Source of the DNA: Lentisphaera profundi
GTDB lineage: Bacteria; Verrucomicrobiota; Lentisphaeria; Lentisphaerales; Lentisphaeraceae
Direction of reading: 5' to 3'
DNA length: 64,000 bases
NCBI RefSeq assembly: GCF_028728065.1
Contig: NZ_CP117811.1
Location: 1,302,001-1,366,000 of the forward strand
In this document: piece by piece, positions 1 through 9,013 of the stretch
Layout: each line of letters begins with the position of its first letter
How positions within the stretch are numbered: position 1 is the stretch's first letter
Position numbers and translations under genes: made by a program
The notes under the pieces: generated by a model
Seen by the model: the letters and a program-made list of their open reading frames with translations, nothing else
Databases searched by the model: none
What the model was told of the DNA's origin: nothing

Positions 1-3000
1 AAGGCACCATGGGTGGCTTGGTTATGGATTTAAGCATCAATGGCAAAAAATACTCTTCTGATAAAAGCTGGCAGGCTAGAGCACCCAAAGGTGATTGGAC
101 TGCGGCTGTCGAAATAAAGAAGTATGGTGCAAGTCCTTGGGGCAAAATTTTTGAAAAGAATAAAGCGGCTAAAGCGCTTAAAGCGGCTCCATCACCCACG
201 ACGCAAGCGGTGACAACGCTGCCAGGATTCAAAGCAGAAAAGATTTATACTGTTGATAAAAAGACTCAGGGTTCTTGGGTTGGACTTACTTCAGACGACA
301 AAGGCCGCCTCATTGCCTGTGATCAATACGGTGGAATCTACCGTCTTACACTAGGAGCTAAAGAACCCAAAGTTGAGAAGCTCAATGTAAAAGTCAGTCA
401 CGCACATGGAGTACTCCATGCTTTTGGTAGTCTTTATGTGATCAATAACGAAAAAGATCCTAAAGGCCTCTACCGCCTAACAGATACCAATGGTGATGAC
501 CAATACGACAAAGAAGAATTTTTGATCCAATTCAAAACACGTGGTGAGCACGGTATTCATAGTGCGGTACTTTCGCCCGATAAAAAATCTATCTACCTCA
601 TTGGTGGTAACAATACTGATCAACCTGATTATATCAATAAATACCGTATGGCGAAAAACTGGAGTGAAGATCACATTCTACCGCGTATGGCCGATGGCCG
701 TGGTCACAATCGTGGACGCCTAGCTCCCGGTGGTCTCATCCTTAAAGTTTCTCCTGACGCTAAAGATCGCGAACTCATTGCCCATGGTTTTCGCAATCAA
801 TTCGATGCCGGTTTTACACTCGAAGGCGAACTCTTCACTTACGATGCTGATATGGAATACGATATTGGTTCACCTTGGTACCGTCCATGCCGTGTTAATC
901 ACGTTGTTTCAGGAGCAGATTACGGCTGGCGCAACGGCTCAGGTAAATGGCCTGAGTACTACACCGACACGGTCTCAACAACAATTGATATTGGCCCTGG
1001 TAGTCCTACTGGAACAGTTATGGGCACAGGCGCAAAATTCCCTGAAAAATACCAACGCTCTTATTTTATTAATGACTGGACTTACGGAACCATGTACGCT
1101 ATTCACCTCAAACAAGAAGGTGCTACTTATACAGCTACAAAAGAACAATTTATTTCGGGCAAGCCCCTTCCACTTACAGATGTTATCATTCATACAGATG
1201 GAAATATGTACTTTGCTGTTGGTGGTCGTCGTACGGATTCTGCACTTTATAAAGTTACTTATGTTGGTAAAGAATCCACCAAGCCTGCAAAAGCTCATCA
1301 ACTTAATAAAGATATGTTAGTTCGTAGAGAACTCGAGGTACTTCATACCCTTCCTGCTTCAAAAGCCATAGCGGATAAAGCTTGGCCTTACCTCAGTAAC
1401 TCAGATCGCTTCATTCGCCATGCGGCTCGTGTAGCAGTAGAGAGACAAAATACTGCTGATTGGAAAAATAAATTCAGCTCAGAAAGTAATACTTGGGCCA
1501 TCATTGAAGGTGCCTGCGCCTTAGCTCGCATGGGTCAGCAAGCTGATCAAAGTCTTATTCTTAAAAAGCTCAACTCATTAGATTATAAAAGTTTGGTCGA
1601 AAATCAAAAACTCGCCGCGATTCGCTCTTATCAACTCGCATTTACCCGCCTCGGTAAGCCCAGTGAGTCTGATGCTCAGCTTGTTATTAAAAAGCTTAAC
1701 GGAGAATATCCCTCAAAGAGTAACTTTGAGAATCGTGAACTCGTTCAAGTCTTACTTTACCTCGATGCTCCCAATATCATTACTCGCGCCGTTCGCGAAA
1801 TGGTGAGTGCTACTGAAGAACAAAAGAAAATTCTTTCTGATGAAATTTTGCAACGTAATGATCGTTATGCGGCTGCGGCGAAACGTACTGAGCAGTTCCG
1901 CCCCAATACCCAACAAGTATCCTTAGCCTTCTCGCTGCGTTCGATCAAGAATGGTTGGACTGATGCTGATTACGCCACGTATTTCTCTTGGTTCCCAAAA
2001 GCCAAGACTTGGCAGGGCGGTAATAGCTATGCCATTTTTATCGAAAACTCTCGCAAAGAAGCTCTCGCCAATATTTCTGATCCTGCGAAAAAAGCTAAGT
2101 ATGATAAAATCTCAAGCAAATCTCTTATCAAGCCTCGTGCGACTACTTCACCTAAGGGACCAGGACAGATCTGGACAGTAGAGACTGCAGTTGCTGCAGT
2201 GAAAGACAATCTTAAGGGCCGTAACTTCAAGAGTGGCGAAAACCTTTTTCATGCGACTGCCTGTGCGAGCTGTCACCGATTTGCTGGAGCGGGAAGTGGT
2301 ATTGGCCCCGACCTCACGGGTTCTTCGAGCCGTTATACACTCAAAGACATGATGGAAAACATTATCGAACCTTCGAAAGTGATCTCAGATCAGTACGGTA
2401 GCAAAATCTTTAAAATGAAGAATGGCAGCGAAGTTGTTGGTCGCAAAGGAACTGAGGAAGATGGTACTCTTCACCTCATGACGAATCCTTACTCAGCTGA
2501 CTACACGGCTGAGATTAAAGTAGCTGATATCAAAAGTGAAAAAGAATGGCATGTATCGCCGATGCCACCAGCACTTATCTATTCACTCAATCCTGATGAG
2601 CTTAGTGATCTAGTGGCCTACATTTTCTCTGCGGGCAATCCCGATCACGAGTATTTCCAAGCTTCCGCAACATTAGAAGGCGCAACAAGTCTCTTCAACG
2701 GTAAAGATCTATCTGGCTGGAAGGGTGATCCAAAGCTTTGGAAAGTCGAAGATGGGGTCATCTATGGTTCAACTCATGGCAATAAGCTTAAATCGAATAC
2801 CTTCCTCGTTTGGGAGGGTGAAGTCGAAGATTTTCACCTCACGTTTGAAGGTCGCTTTGAGGGCAATAACTCAGGCATGATGTATCGCGCTTTTTGGAAG
2901 GACGAAAGCATTTTTCGCCTCTCGGGTTACCAATGCGATATGCACCCCAATCCCCCATACCTTGCGATGCTCTATGGCGAGGGTCTTGGCAAGCGTGGCA

Positions 3001-3284
3001 TCATTGCCAAGCGCGGTCAGAAGGTTGAAATTGATTCAAAAGAGAAAGTGAAAGTCACCGGCAAAACTACCGCACCAGAAAAAATTGATGTGACCAAATG
3101 GCAGACTTACGAAATTATCTGCAAAGGTAATCACATGATTCACAAAATTGATGGTAAAGTGACAGTCGATATCACTGATAATCACCCCAAAAGATTGAGC
3201 AAAGGTAAGATTGGCATGCAGCTTCACGCGGGTGTCCCAATGAAAGTTTGGTTCAAAAATATTCAATTTAAAAAACTTAAGTAA
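1..3284 (+). CDS. Secreted propeller / HEAT-like / cytochrome c / DUF1080 fusion protein (5' end outside window)
   Basis: The reading frame is open to the first base, so the ATG at position 9 is probably internal and the gene starts upstream. Residues below count from that ATG. A six-bladed propeller like PQQ-type sugar dehydrogenases covers about residues 75-420, and a helical repeat-rich middle about 430-640. A planctomycete-type haem c domain follows, with the attachment motif CASCH at 752-756. A C-terminal DUF1080 (3-keto-disaccharide hydrolase-like) domain starts near 890 with SLFNGKDLSGW. The family is exported and is thought to oxidise sugars and pass electrons to the bound haem. The sulfatases downstream suggest work on desulfated polysaccharide fragments. 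The domain calls are firm; the substrate is unknown. Confidence 0.85.
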   Translation, partial: GTMGGLVMDLSINGKKYSSDKSWQARAPKGDWTAAVEIKKYGASPWGKIFEKNKAAKALKAAPSPTTQAVTTLPGFKAEKIYTVDKKTQGSWVGLTSDDKGRLIACDQYGGIYRLTLGAKEPKVEKLNVKVSHAHGVLHAFGSLYVINNEKDPKGLYRLTDTNGDDQYDKEEFLIQFKTRGEHGIHSAVLSPDKKSIYLIGGNNTDQPDYINKYRMAKNWSEDHILPRMADGRGHNRGRLAPGGLILKVSPDAKDRELIAHGFRNQFDAGFTLEGELFTYDADMEYDIGSPWYRPCRVNHVVSGADYGWRNGSGKWPEYYTDTVSTTIDIGPGSPTGTVMGTGAKFPEKYQRSYFINDWTYGTMYAIHLKQEGATYTATKEQFISGKPLPLTDVIIHTDGNMYFAVGGRRTDSALYKVTYVGKESTKPAKAHQLNKDMLVRRELEVLHTLPASKAIADKAWPYLSNSDRFIRHAARVAVERQNTADWKNKFSSESNTWAIIEGACALARMGQQADQSLILKKLNSLDYKSLVENQKLAAIRSYQLAFTRLGKPSESDAQLVIKKLNGEYPSKSNFENRELVQVLLYLDAPNIITRAVREMVSATEEQKKILSDEILQRNDRYAAAAKRTEQFRPNTQQVSLAFSLRSIKNGWTDADYATYFSWFPKAKTWQGGNSYAIFIENSRKEALANISDPAKKAKYDKISSKSLIKPRATTSPKGPGQIWTVETAVAAVKDNLKGRNFKSGENLFHATACASCHRFAGAGSGIGPDLTGSSSRYTLKDMMENIIEPSKVISDQYGSKIFKMKNGSEVVGRKGTEEDGTLHLMTNPYSADYTAEIKVADIKSEKEWHVSPMPPALIYSLNPDELSDLVAYIFSAGNPDHEYFQASATLEGATSLFNGKDLSGWKGDPKLWKVEDGVIYGSTHGNKLKSNTFLVWEGEVEDFHLTFEGRFEGNNSGMMYRAFWKDESIFRLSGYQCDMHPNPPYLAMLYGEGLGKRGIIAKRGQKVEIDSKEKVKVTGKTTAPEKIDVTKWQTYEIICKGNHMIHKIDGKVTVDITDNHPKRLSKGKIGMQLHAGVPMKVWFKNIQFKKLK

Positions 3285-3649
3285 GAATAAAAATTTTATG
3301 TGAGTACGCAGTACTCAATCCGCCAGTTGAGGGAGGCTTCCCTCACGGGGTACGGGGCTGTCCCCGAATGGTAGGGAATTTAAGCAAATGCCGAAGGTAT
3401 GCAGTATGGTACCCACCGGATTTATCCAGTGGGTATTGTTTTAAAAAAAAGCTATAAATGCCTCCGGCGGGCGGAGAGCCTCCGCGGGCGGACTAGCTTC
3501 GCAAAAACCTTAAGTTCCCTTCCATTAGGGCTGGCCCCGAATAACTTTTAAATTATTTTTCAGTAATAAGAAACAGTTTGCTGTAAGATGATGCTTTTGC
3601 ACTACAATTATTATGTAGCTCACATTTTTTTTAATAATAAAGGTATTAT
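3285..3649. other. Intergenic region holding a MITE-like repeat and the sulfatase promoter region
   Basis: There is no gene here. Most of the stretch is the repeat element at 3354-3541. The 100 bases before the sulfatase start are AT-rich and presumably contain its promoter, but I cannot single out -35/-10 boxes with confidence. The sequence AATAAAGG about 6 bases before the ATG at 3650 serves as the ribosome-binding site. Confidence 0.6.
3354..3541. repeat. MITE-like element with imperfect terminal inverted repeats (copy A)
   Basis: The left end, GGGGCTGTCCCCGAATGG then TAGGGAATTTAAG, returns inverted at 3509-3541 with about six differences. The centre (about 3385-3440) holds ATGCCGAAGGTAT and a hairpin formed by CCACCGGA/TCCAGTGG. 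The same end-plus-centre arrangement occurs in opposite orientation at 31391-31645. There is no coding capacity. It looks like a small non-autonomous element, but no target-site duplication is evident. Confidence 0.6.
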
Positions 3650-4984
3650 ATGAAACTCAAATTCTTAATTTTATTATCTTGTCTTTTTTCTGTACAGGCA
3701 GCCGACAAACCCAATATCTTACTCATTCTCTCGGATGATCAAGCCTGGAATGATTATAGCTTCATGGGCCATGAACAGATCAAGACACCTCATCTCGATA
3801 AGCTGGCTTCTGAGTCCGTTGTCTTTAAACGCGCCTACGTGCCGACGGCGCTTTGTCGTCCTTCTTTGATGACCTTTGCTACAGGCCAGTATGTTCATAT
3901 TCACGGAATTACGGGTAATGACCCCTTTGGAGATAGCGCTAATCCAAATAATCCCGACCTCAAAGAATCACTCATTTCAAAAATTGATAAGCTCGATACC
4001 CTAGCTGAACTTCTAGGTGAGCAGGGATACCTAAGTCACCAAAGCGGAAAATGGTGGGAAGGTAACTACAAGCGTGGCGGCTTTACTCATGGTATGACTC
4101 GCGGTTATCCTCAAAAAGGTGGTCGTCATGGCGATGATGGTTTGAAAATTGGTCGTGAAGGCAATAAAGCCGTAACGGACTTTGTTGATATGGCGATTGA
4201 GAAAGACAAGCCTTTTTTCCTCTGGTATGCACCCTTCATGCCCCACACACCTCATACACCACCAGAGCGTATTCTCAAAAAATATCAAAAGTATAACTTG
4301 TCTGAGTCAGTTGCTAAATATTACGCCATGTGTGAATGGTTTGACGAAGCCTGTGGCGACTTGATTCAACACCTCGAAGACAAAAAAGTTCGTGATAATA
4401 CCCTGATTGTTTACGTTTGTGATAATGGTTGGATTCAAAACCCAAAGAGAGGTGGTTATGCTCCCCGTTCAAAGCAAACTCCCTATGAAGGCGGAACTCG
4501 CACGCCCATTATGTTTTCATGGCCCAATAAATTAAAACCACAAGATAGACCTGAGCTTTCTACGAGCCTCGATATCTTCCCTACAATAGTTTCTGCAGCG
4601 GGGGCACGCATGCCCAAAAATCTTCCTGGTCTAGATCTCAATTCTTACATGATCAATAAAAAACCAATTCCACGCGATCATATCTTCGGCGAGTCCTTTG
4701 CGCACGATATTGTCGACATCAGTGATTCAGAAAAAACGCTTCTCTTTCGTTGGGTAATCAAGGGCAATTATAAGCTTCTTCTCACTTACGATGGCAAAGT
4801 AGGTCGTTATAAATCCACTCATCCACGTACAGAGAAACGTCCTCAGCTTTTTGATCTCTCAAATGATCCTGCTGAAAAAGTTAATCTCGCCAAAGATCAT
4901 CCCGAAAAAGTTGCGCAACTCGCAAAAATGCTTAATGATTGGTACCCAGTTAAAACAAGAAAAGTGATCACCGAATTTAAGTAG
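3650..4984 (+). CDS. Secreted type I sulfatase (first of a duplicated pair)
   Basis: This is a 444-aa formylglycine-dependent sulfatase that removes sulfate esters, probably from a marine polysaccharide. A signal peptide covers residues 1-17, followed by PNILLILSDDQAW, whose Asp29/Asp30 are calcium ligands. The cysteine to be converted to formylglycine is Cys69, in LCRPSLMTFATG. The motif has Leu where the classical C-x-P-S-R has Arg. Metal-site residues recur in YVCDNGW near 258-264. The protein is collinear with the gene at 5203 along its whole length, so the two are recent paralogues. Substrate specificity cannot be read from the sequence, and no maturase gene lies in the window. Confidence 0.92.
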   Translation: MKLKFLILLSCLFSVQAADKPNILLILSDDQAWNDYSFMGHEQIKTPHLDKLASESVVFKRAYVPTALCRPSLMTFATGQYVHIHGITGNDPFGDSANPNNPDLKESLISKIDKLDTLAELLGEQGYLSHQSGKWWEGNYKRGGFTHGMTRGYPQKGGRHGDDGLKIGREGNKAVTDFVDMAIEKDKPFFLWYAPFMPHTPHTPPERILKKYQKYNLSESVAKYYAMCEWFDEACGDLIQHLEDKKVRDNTLIVYVCDNGWIQNPKRGGYAPRSKQTPYEGGTRTPIMFSWPNKLKPQDRPELSTSLDIFPTIVSAAGARMPKNLPGLDLNSYMINKKPIPRDHIFGESFAHDIVDISDSEKTLLFRWVIKGNYKLLLTYDGKVGRYKSTHPRTEKRPQLFDLSNDPAEKVNLAKDHPEKVAQLAKMLNDWYPVKTRKVITEFK

Positions 4985-5017
4985 GCACAAGTAACAATTT
5001 AAATGTCGTATCATTGT

Positions 5018-5045
5018 CTCATGGATTCAAAGATGAATCCATGAG
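5018..5045. terminator. Hairpin between the duplicated sulfatase genes
   Basis: CTCATGGATTC and GAATCCATGAG form a perfect 11-bp stem around a 6-base loop, 34 bases after the first sulfatase stop. No T-run follows, so it may be an mRNA-stability or processing hairpin rather than an intrinsic terminator. Confidence 0.45.
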
Positions 5046-5202
5046 TAGTGATTTCCTACAAGAAAACGCCCTTATAAATATAACAAAATCGGCACTTAAT
5101 GTAACTCTTACCTCAAATCGACTTTTATGCTGTCACAACTTTAATTGACTGACCGTATAACATCATGACAAGAGAAATTAAATTTGACACATTGGAGTCT
5201 AT

Positions 5203-6543
5203 ATGAAGATTAAGTTATTAATATTTTTAAGTTTTTTTATCAATTTACAGGCAGCTGACAAACCCAATATCCTGCTCATCCTCTCAGATGATCAAGCCTG
5301 GACCGATTATGGCTTCATGGGCCATGAACACATTAAAACACCTCATCTTGATAAACTGGCTTCCGAGTCCGTCTTATTTAAACGTGCTTATGTCCCCACA
5401 GCCTTATGTCGCCCGTCTTTGATGACACTTGCAACAGGTCATTATTCAAATGTCAATGGTGTCACTGGAAACGACCCCAAAGGCGATAGCAAAAATCCAA
5501 ATAATCCGGATCTTAAAGGCTCTTTGATTTCCAAAATCGATCAATTTGATACCCTCGCCGAGCTTTTGACTGACGCGGGTTACCTCACTCATCAAAGTGG
5601 AAAGTGGTGGGAAGGAAGTTACCAGCGTGGTGGCTTTACTCACGGCATGACCAAAGGCTACCCCAATAAAGGTGGACGCCATGGTGATGTTGGCCTTAAG
5701 ATTGGTCGTACTGGAAATAAACCCGTTACCGATTTTATGGATATGGCGATTAAAGAAGAAAAACCTTTTTTCCTTTGGTATGCACCTTTCATGCCTCATA
5801 CACCTCATACGCCACCGAAAGACATTCTCAAAAAATACCAGGAATACAATTTACCTGAACCGATAGCAAAATATTATGCTATGTGTGAATGGTTTGATCA
5901 GGCCTGTGGAGATCTAATCCAATCCATAGAAGACAGAGGCATTAGAGATAACACCCTGATAGTCTATGTTTGTGATAACGGCTGGATTCAAAACCCGGAA
6001 AAAAATGCTTATGCTCCACGTTCAAAACGCTCCCCCTTTGAAGGCGGTACGCGTACACCTATCTTTTTCTCCTGGCCGGCGAAATATAAGGCACAAGATC
6101 GAAAAGAATTATGCACTAGCCTAGATATTTTTCCCACTATTGTTGCAGCTGCTGGCGCTAAAATGCCCAAAGGACTCCCTGGTCTAGACCTCAATCCATA
6201 CATGACTACACAGGAAGTGATTCCCCGTGATCATATCTTTGGTGAAACTTTTGCTCATGATATTGCCGATATCAGTGATCCCGAAGCCAGCCTTCTCTAC
6301 CGCTGGGTTATTAAAGATAATTGGAAGTTGCTCTTAAGCTACGATGGTAAGCCAGGTAAACAAAAGTCTGGTGGAAAATCTAAAGCTAGCGACTCCAAAC
6401 CGCAGCTTTTTGATCTGTCAAAAGATCCTGCTGAAAAAGTTAATCTCGCCAAAGACCATTCAGAAAAACTTGCGGAACTCGCAAAAATGATCAATGATTG
6501 GTACCCAGTCAAAAAACGCAAAGTTATTAGGGAGTTTAAGTGA
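5203..6543 (+). CDS. Secreted type I sulfatase (second of a duplicated pair)
   Basis: This 446-aa sulfatase is closely similar to the one at 3650 throughout. It has a signal peptide (1-17), PNILLILSDDQAW with Asp29/Asp30, and the formylglycine site Cys69 in LCRPSLMTLATG, again with Leu at the usual Arg position. Differences cluster near residues 75-95 and in a Lys/Ser-rich insertion near 385-395, where substrate-contacting loops could differ. The ATG follows TTGGAGT. The stop overlaps the next gene's GTG by four bases (GTGA), so the two are translationally coupled. Confidence 0.92.
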   Translation: MKIKLLIFLSFFINLQAADKPNILLILSDDQAWTDYGFMGHEHIKTPHLDKLASESVLFKRAYVPTALCRPSLMTLATGHYSNVNGVTGNDPKGDSKNPNNPDLKGSLISKIDQFDTLAELLTDAGYLTHQSGKWWEGSYQRGGFTHGMTKGYPNKGGRHGDVGLKIGRTGNKPVTDFMDMAIKEEKPFFLWYAPFMPHTPHTPPKDILKKYQEYNLPEPIAKYYAMCEWFDQACGDLIQSIEDRGIRDNTLIVYVCDNGWIQNPEKNAYAPRSKRSPFEGGTRTPIFFSWPAKYKAQDRKELCTSLDIFPTIVAAAGAKMPKGLPGLDLNPYMTTQEVIPRDHIFGETFAHDIADISDPEASLLYRWVIKDNWKLLLSYDGKPGKQKSGGKSKASDSKPQLFDLSKDPAEKVNLAKDHSEKLAELAKMINDWYPVKKRKVIREFK

Positions 6544-7544
6544 TAAAATTTTTAAGTTTAGCCTTTTTTTGTGCGATCCCACTGATCGCACAAGAAAGTC
6601 AGCACAATGAAGTCCTAAGTGCTCAGCATCAATTATCTGCCAAAGAGCATGGGCTCATTTTAAAAGATTACGTCTCTAAAAAAGATGGCATTCAATTAGG
6701 CTGGTGTACCCATATTGCCTTCGGCCCAGGTCAGCAGGAAATCATTTCCGACTTAAAAAATAATCGCTTGCTCTATCGCAATAGCCCCGAAGAGTCTTTC
6801 CAGGTATCGCCCCTGCCAGTGAAGGGCCTTCATTCATTGGCTTATAATCCAGCCGATAAGCTCTATTATGTGAATGATACGGGTAATAACCGCATGATCG
6901 CCTTTGCCGACCTCTCTAGTGCAACTATCAAGGCTCAGAGCAAGAAGATTGCGGGAGTTAGCTTAAAAAGACCCCACGACGTGGTGATTGATCCCGATAG
7001 CGCATGGATTTATGCCATCAACCCCAATTCAGGCCAGGTTTTTCGCTTTAGCGCCTTAGGTGAAAATGAAAGTGTATTAGCTGTCCCCACCATGGGTTAT
7101 GCACGAGCGCTGACTTTTGCCAATGGCAAACTTTACGTTATTGGTTCATCGAAGGGACGCATTGTAGAAGTTCTAGACTGGGACAAAAAGCAATTTAAAA
7201 TCTACGATAGTTATGACCCAACAGGTAAACAAGGCCCCGCAGGTTCATGGACTAAGACCGGCTTAGTACTCAATGACGCAGAGTTTTTTAATGGCTATTG
7301 GTATGCCAGTAGTTATTTCACCAAAGGCTACGCCAAAGGGACTGAATACGATATAAATAAATTTATTCGTTTCAAAACCTTAGATGACCTAGTCAAGGGA
7401 AATTGGACTGACCTAAGTGACTTACTTCCCAGTGGAATCACGCCCTATTACCTTACTGTTAATAAAAATAAGCTTTACTTAGCGATCTTTAATCATCATT
7501 CACCTGGTAAGGGTGATGCGATTTTGGAATTATCGGAGAAATAA
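6540..7544 (+). CDS. Secreted beta-propeller protein (NHL/SMP-30-like)
   Basis: This is a 334-aa exported protein with an N-terminal signal peptide (about residues 1-17, ending near LIAQ). Repeated strand patterns such as GLHSLAYNPADKLYYVND and RPHDVVIDPDSAWIYAIN mark propeller blades. The GTG start at 6540 overlaps the preceding sulfatase stop by four bases, and the next sulfatase follows three bases after this stop. It is therefore part of the sulfatase operon. It may bind or open a sugar lactone or oligosaccharide, but no catalytic residues can be assigned. Confidence 0.7.
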   Translation: MIKFLSLAFFCAIPLIAQESQHNEVLSAQHQLSAKEHGLILKDYVSKKDGIQLGWCTHIAFGPGQQEIISDLKNNRLLYRNSPEESFQVSPLPVKGLHSLAYNPADKLYYVNDTGNNRMIAFADLSSATIKAQSKKIAGVSLKRPHDVVIDPDSAWIYAINPNSGQVFRFSALGENESVLAVPTMGYARALTFANGKLYVIGSSKGRIVEVLDWDKKQFKIYDSYDPTGKQGPAGSWTKTGLVLNDAEFFNGYWYASSYFTKGYAKGTEYDINKFIRFKTLDDLVKGNWTDLSDLLPSGITPYYLTVNKNKLYLAIFNHHSPGKGDAILELSEK

Positions 7545-7547
7545 ATC

Positions 7548-8957
7548 ATGTATAAAATCTACTCTTTAGCTATTGTCATTCTTATGACCTGCTCGCTATT
7601 TTCGAGTGAGCAAGAGGCTAAAAAAGACATTGTCTTCATCGTAGTCGATGACCTCAACGATTGGATTGGAGTGATGGGTGGTCATCCCCAAAGTAAAACA
7701 CCGAACCTTGACGCTCTTGCTTCTCGTGGTGTTCTCTTTAACAATGCACATTGCAATGCTCCCCAGTGTGGGCCTTCACGAATGAGTTTTCTTACTGGAT
7801 TGTATCCCAAAAGTACGGGGAAATATTTTAACGTAGCAAAGAAGATGCCCTTTTTTAAAGATCAGCCCCTCAAAGGGGTCACTTCAAAAAACCCGCCTAA
7901 GAAGCCTTTTGATTTTCACACGCACTTCATGAATCAAAATTACCGAGTGGTGAGTGGGGGCAAAGTTGCCCATGGTTCTTTGAAATCAAAAATAGATAAT
8001 AAATTTGATCGCCCCAAAGAAGTAAAAAACTTTACTAATAAGAAAGTTAATCTTTGGCGAGAAGGTGGACCTCAGAATCTACAGGATTCGCAAACGGGCG
8101 ATTATAAGACAGCTCAGTGGGCCATCGAGCAATGGAACAAAAAAAGTGACAAACCACTTTTGATGTCAGTAGGATTTTTTAGACCACACCGTCCCTTCAA
8201 TGTACCGAAAGAGTATTTTGATAAGTTCCCCTTAGAATCAATTGAGCTGCCCGTGCGACCAGAATTTGATGACTTGGAAGATCTCCCAGAATACGGTAAG
8301 GCCTTAGCTCGGTCAAATGCCCACAAAGACCTCTTTAAACCAAGAACAGTGCATGAACATATACTCCATTTAGGTGGAGAAGATGAATGGAAGTATATGG
8401 TGCAATCATATCTGGCCTGTATAAATTACGTTGATACACAAATCGGTCTCTTTTTAGAAGCGCTTAAGAATAACCCTCGTGGGAACAATACCGTGATTAT
8501 TCTCACCAGTGACCATGGCTGGGACCTAGGAGAAAAAGAACACTGGTGCAAAGCAGCATTATGGCGGCAGACCACTCGAGTACCCTATATAGTTGTCGCT
8601 CCTGGGCTAAGTAATTCGGGAACAGTGAATAATCAGCCCATATCACATGTTGATATCTATCCAACTTTATGTGATTTCGCCGGGGTCGCAAAACCAAAAC
8701 ATTTAGAAGGTCAATCAATTTTACCTCTATTGAAAGACTCCAAAGCTAAACGCGATGCCGCTTTTATTAGTTATGGACCTCAAAATACAGCTGTGCAGTC
8801 CGAGCGCTATCGATATATTTCTTACGAAGATGGTAGCGGTGAACTTTATGATCATCAAAAAGATCCTCATGAATGGTCTAATTTAAGTTCTAATCCTGAG
8901 TACGCAGAAATAAAGCGTAAGATGATAAAGCAAGCCAAGGCTTTTGAAAAACAATAA
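7548..8957 (+). CDS. Secreted iduronate-2-sulfatase-like sulfatase
   Basis: This 469-aa protein has a signal peptide (1-20) and the sulfatase metal site IVFIVVDDLNDW. The formylglycine motif is canonical, CGPSRMSFLTG with Cys74. FFRPHRPFNVPKEYFD and the late block SDHGWDLGEKEHWCK are typical of iduronate-2-sulfatases (the S1_7-like group). It is clearly a different subfamily from the two upstream sulfatases, so the operon targets more than one sulfate position. It is only three bases downstream of the propeller gene. Confidence 0.9.
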   Translation: MYKIYSLAIVILMTCSLFSSEQEAKKDIVFIVVDDLNDWIGVMGGHPQSKTPNLDALASRGVLFNNAHCNAPQCGPSRMSFLTGLYPKSTGKYFNVAKKMPFFKDQPLKGVTSKNPPKKPFDFHTHFMNQNYRVVSGGKVAHGSLKSKIDNKFDRPKEVKNFTNKKVNLWREGGPQNLQDSQTGDYKTAQWAIEQWNKKSDKPLLMSVGFFRPHRPFNVPKEYFDKFPLESIELPVRPEFDDLEDLPEYGKALARSNAHKDLFKPRTVHEHILHLGGEDEWKYMVQSYLACINYVDTQIGLFLEALKNNPRGNNTVIILTSDHGWDLGEKEHWCKAALWRQTTRVPYIVVAPGLSNSGTVNNQPISHVDIYPTLCDFAGVAKPKHLEGQSILPLLKDSKAKRDAAFISYGPQNTAVQSERYRYISYEDGSGELYDHQKDPHEWSNLSSNPEYAEIKRKMIKQAKAFEKQ

Positions 8958-9013
8958 ATCATTAGAAAGCGTTAAGATTAATTTATAGTACCTTATTAAG
9001 CATAGAGAGACTC

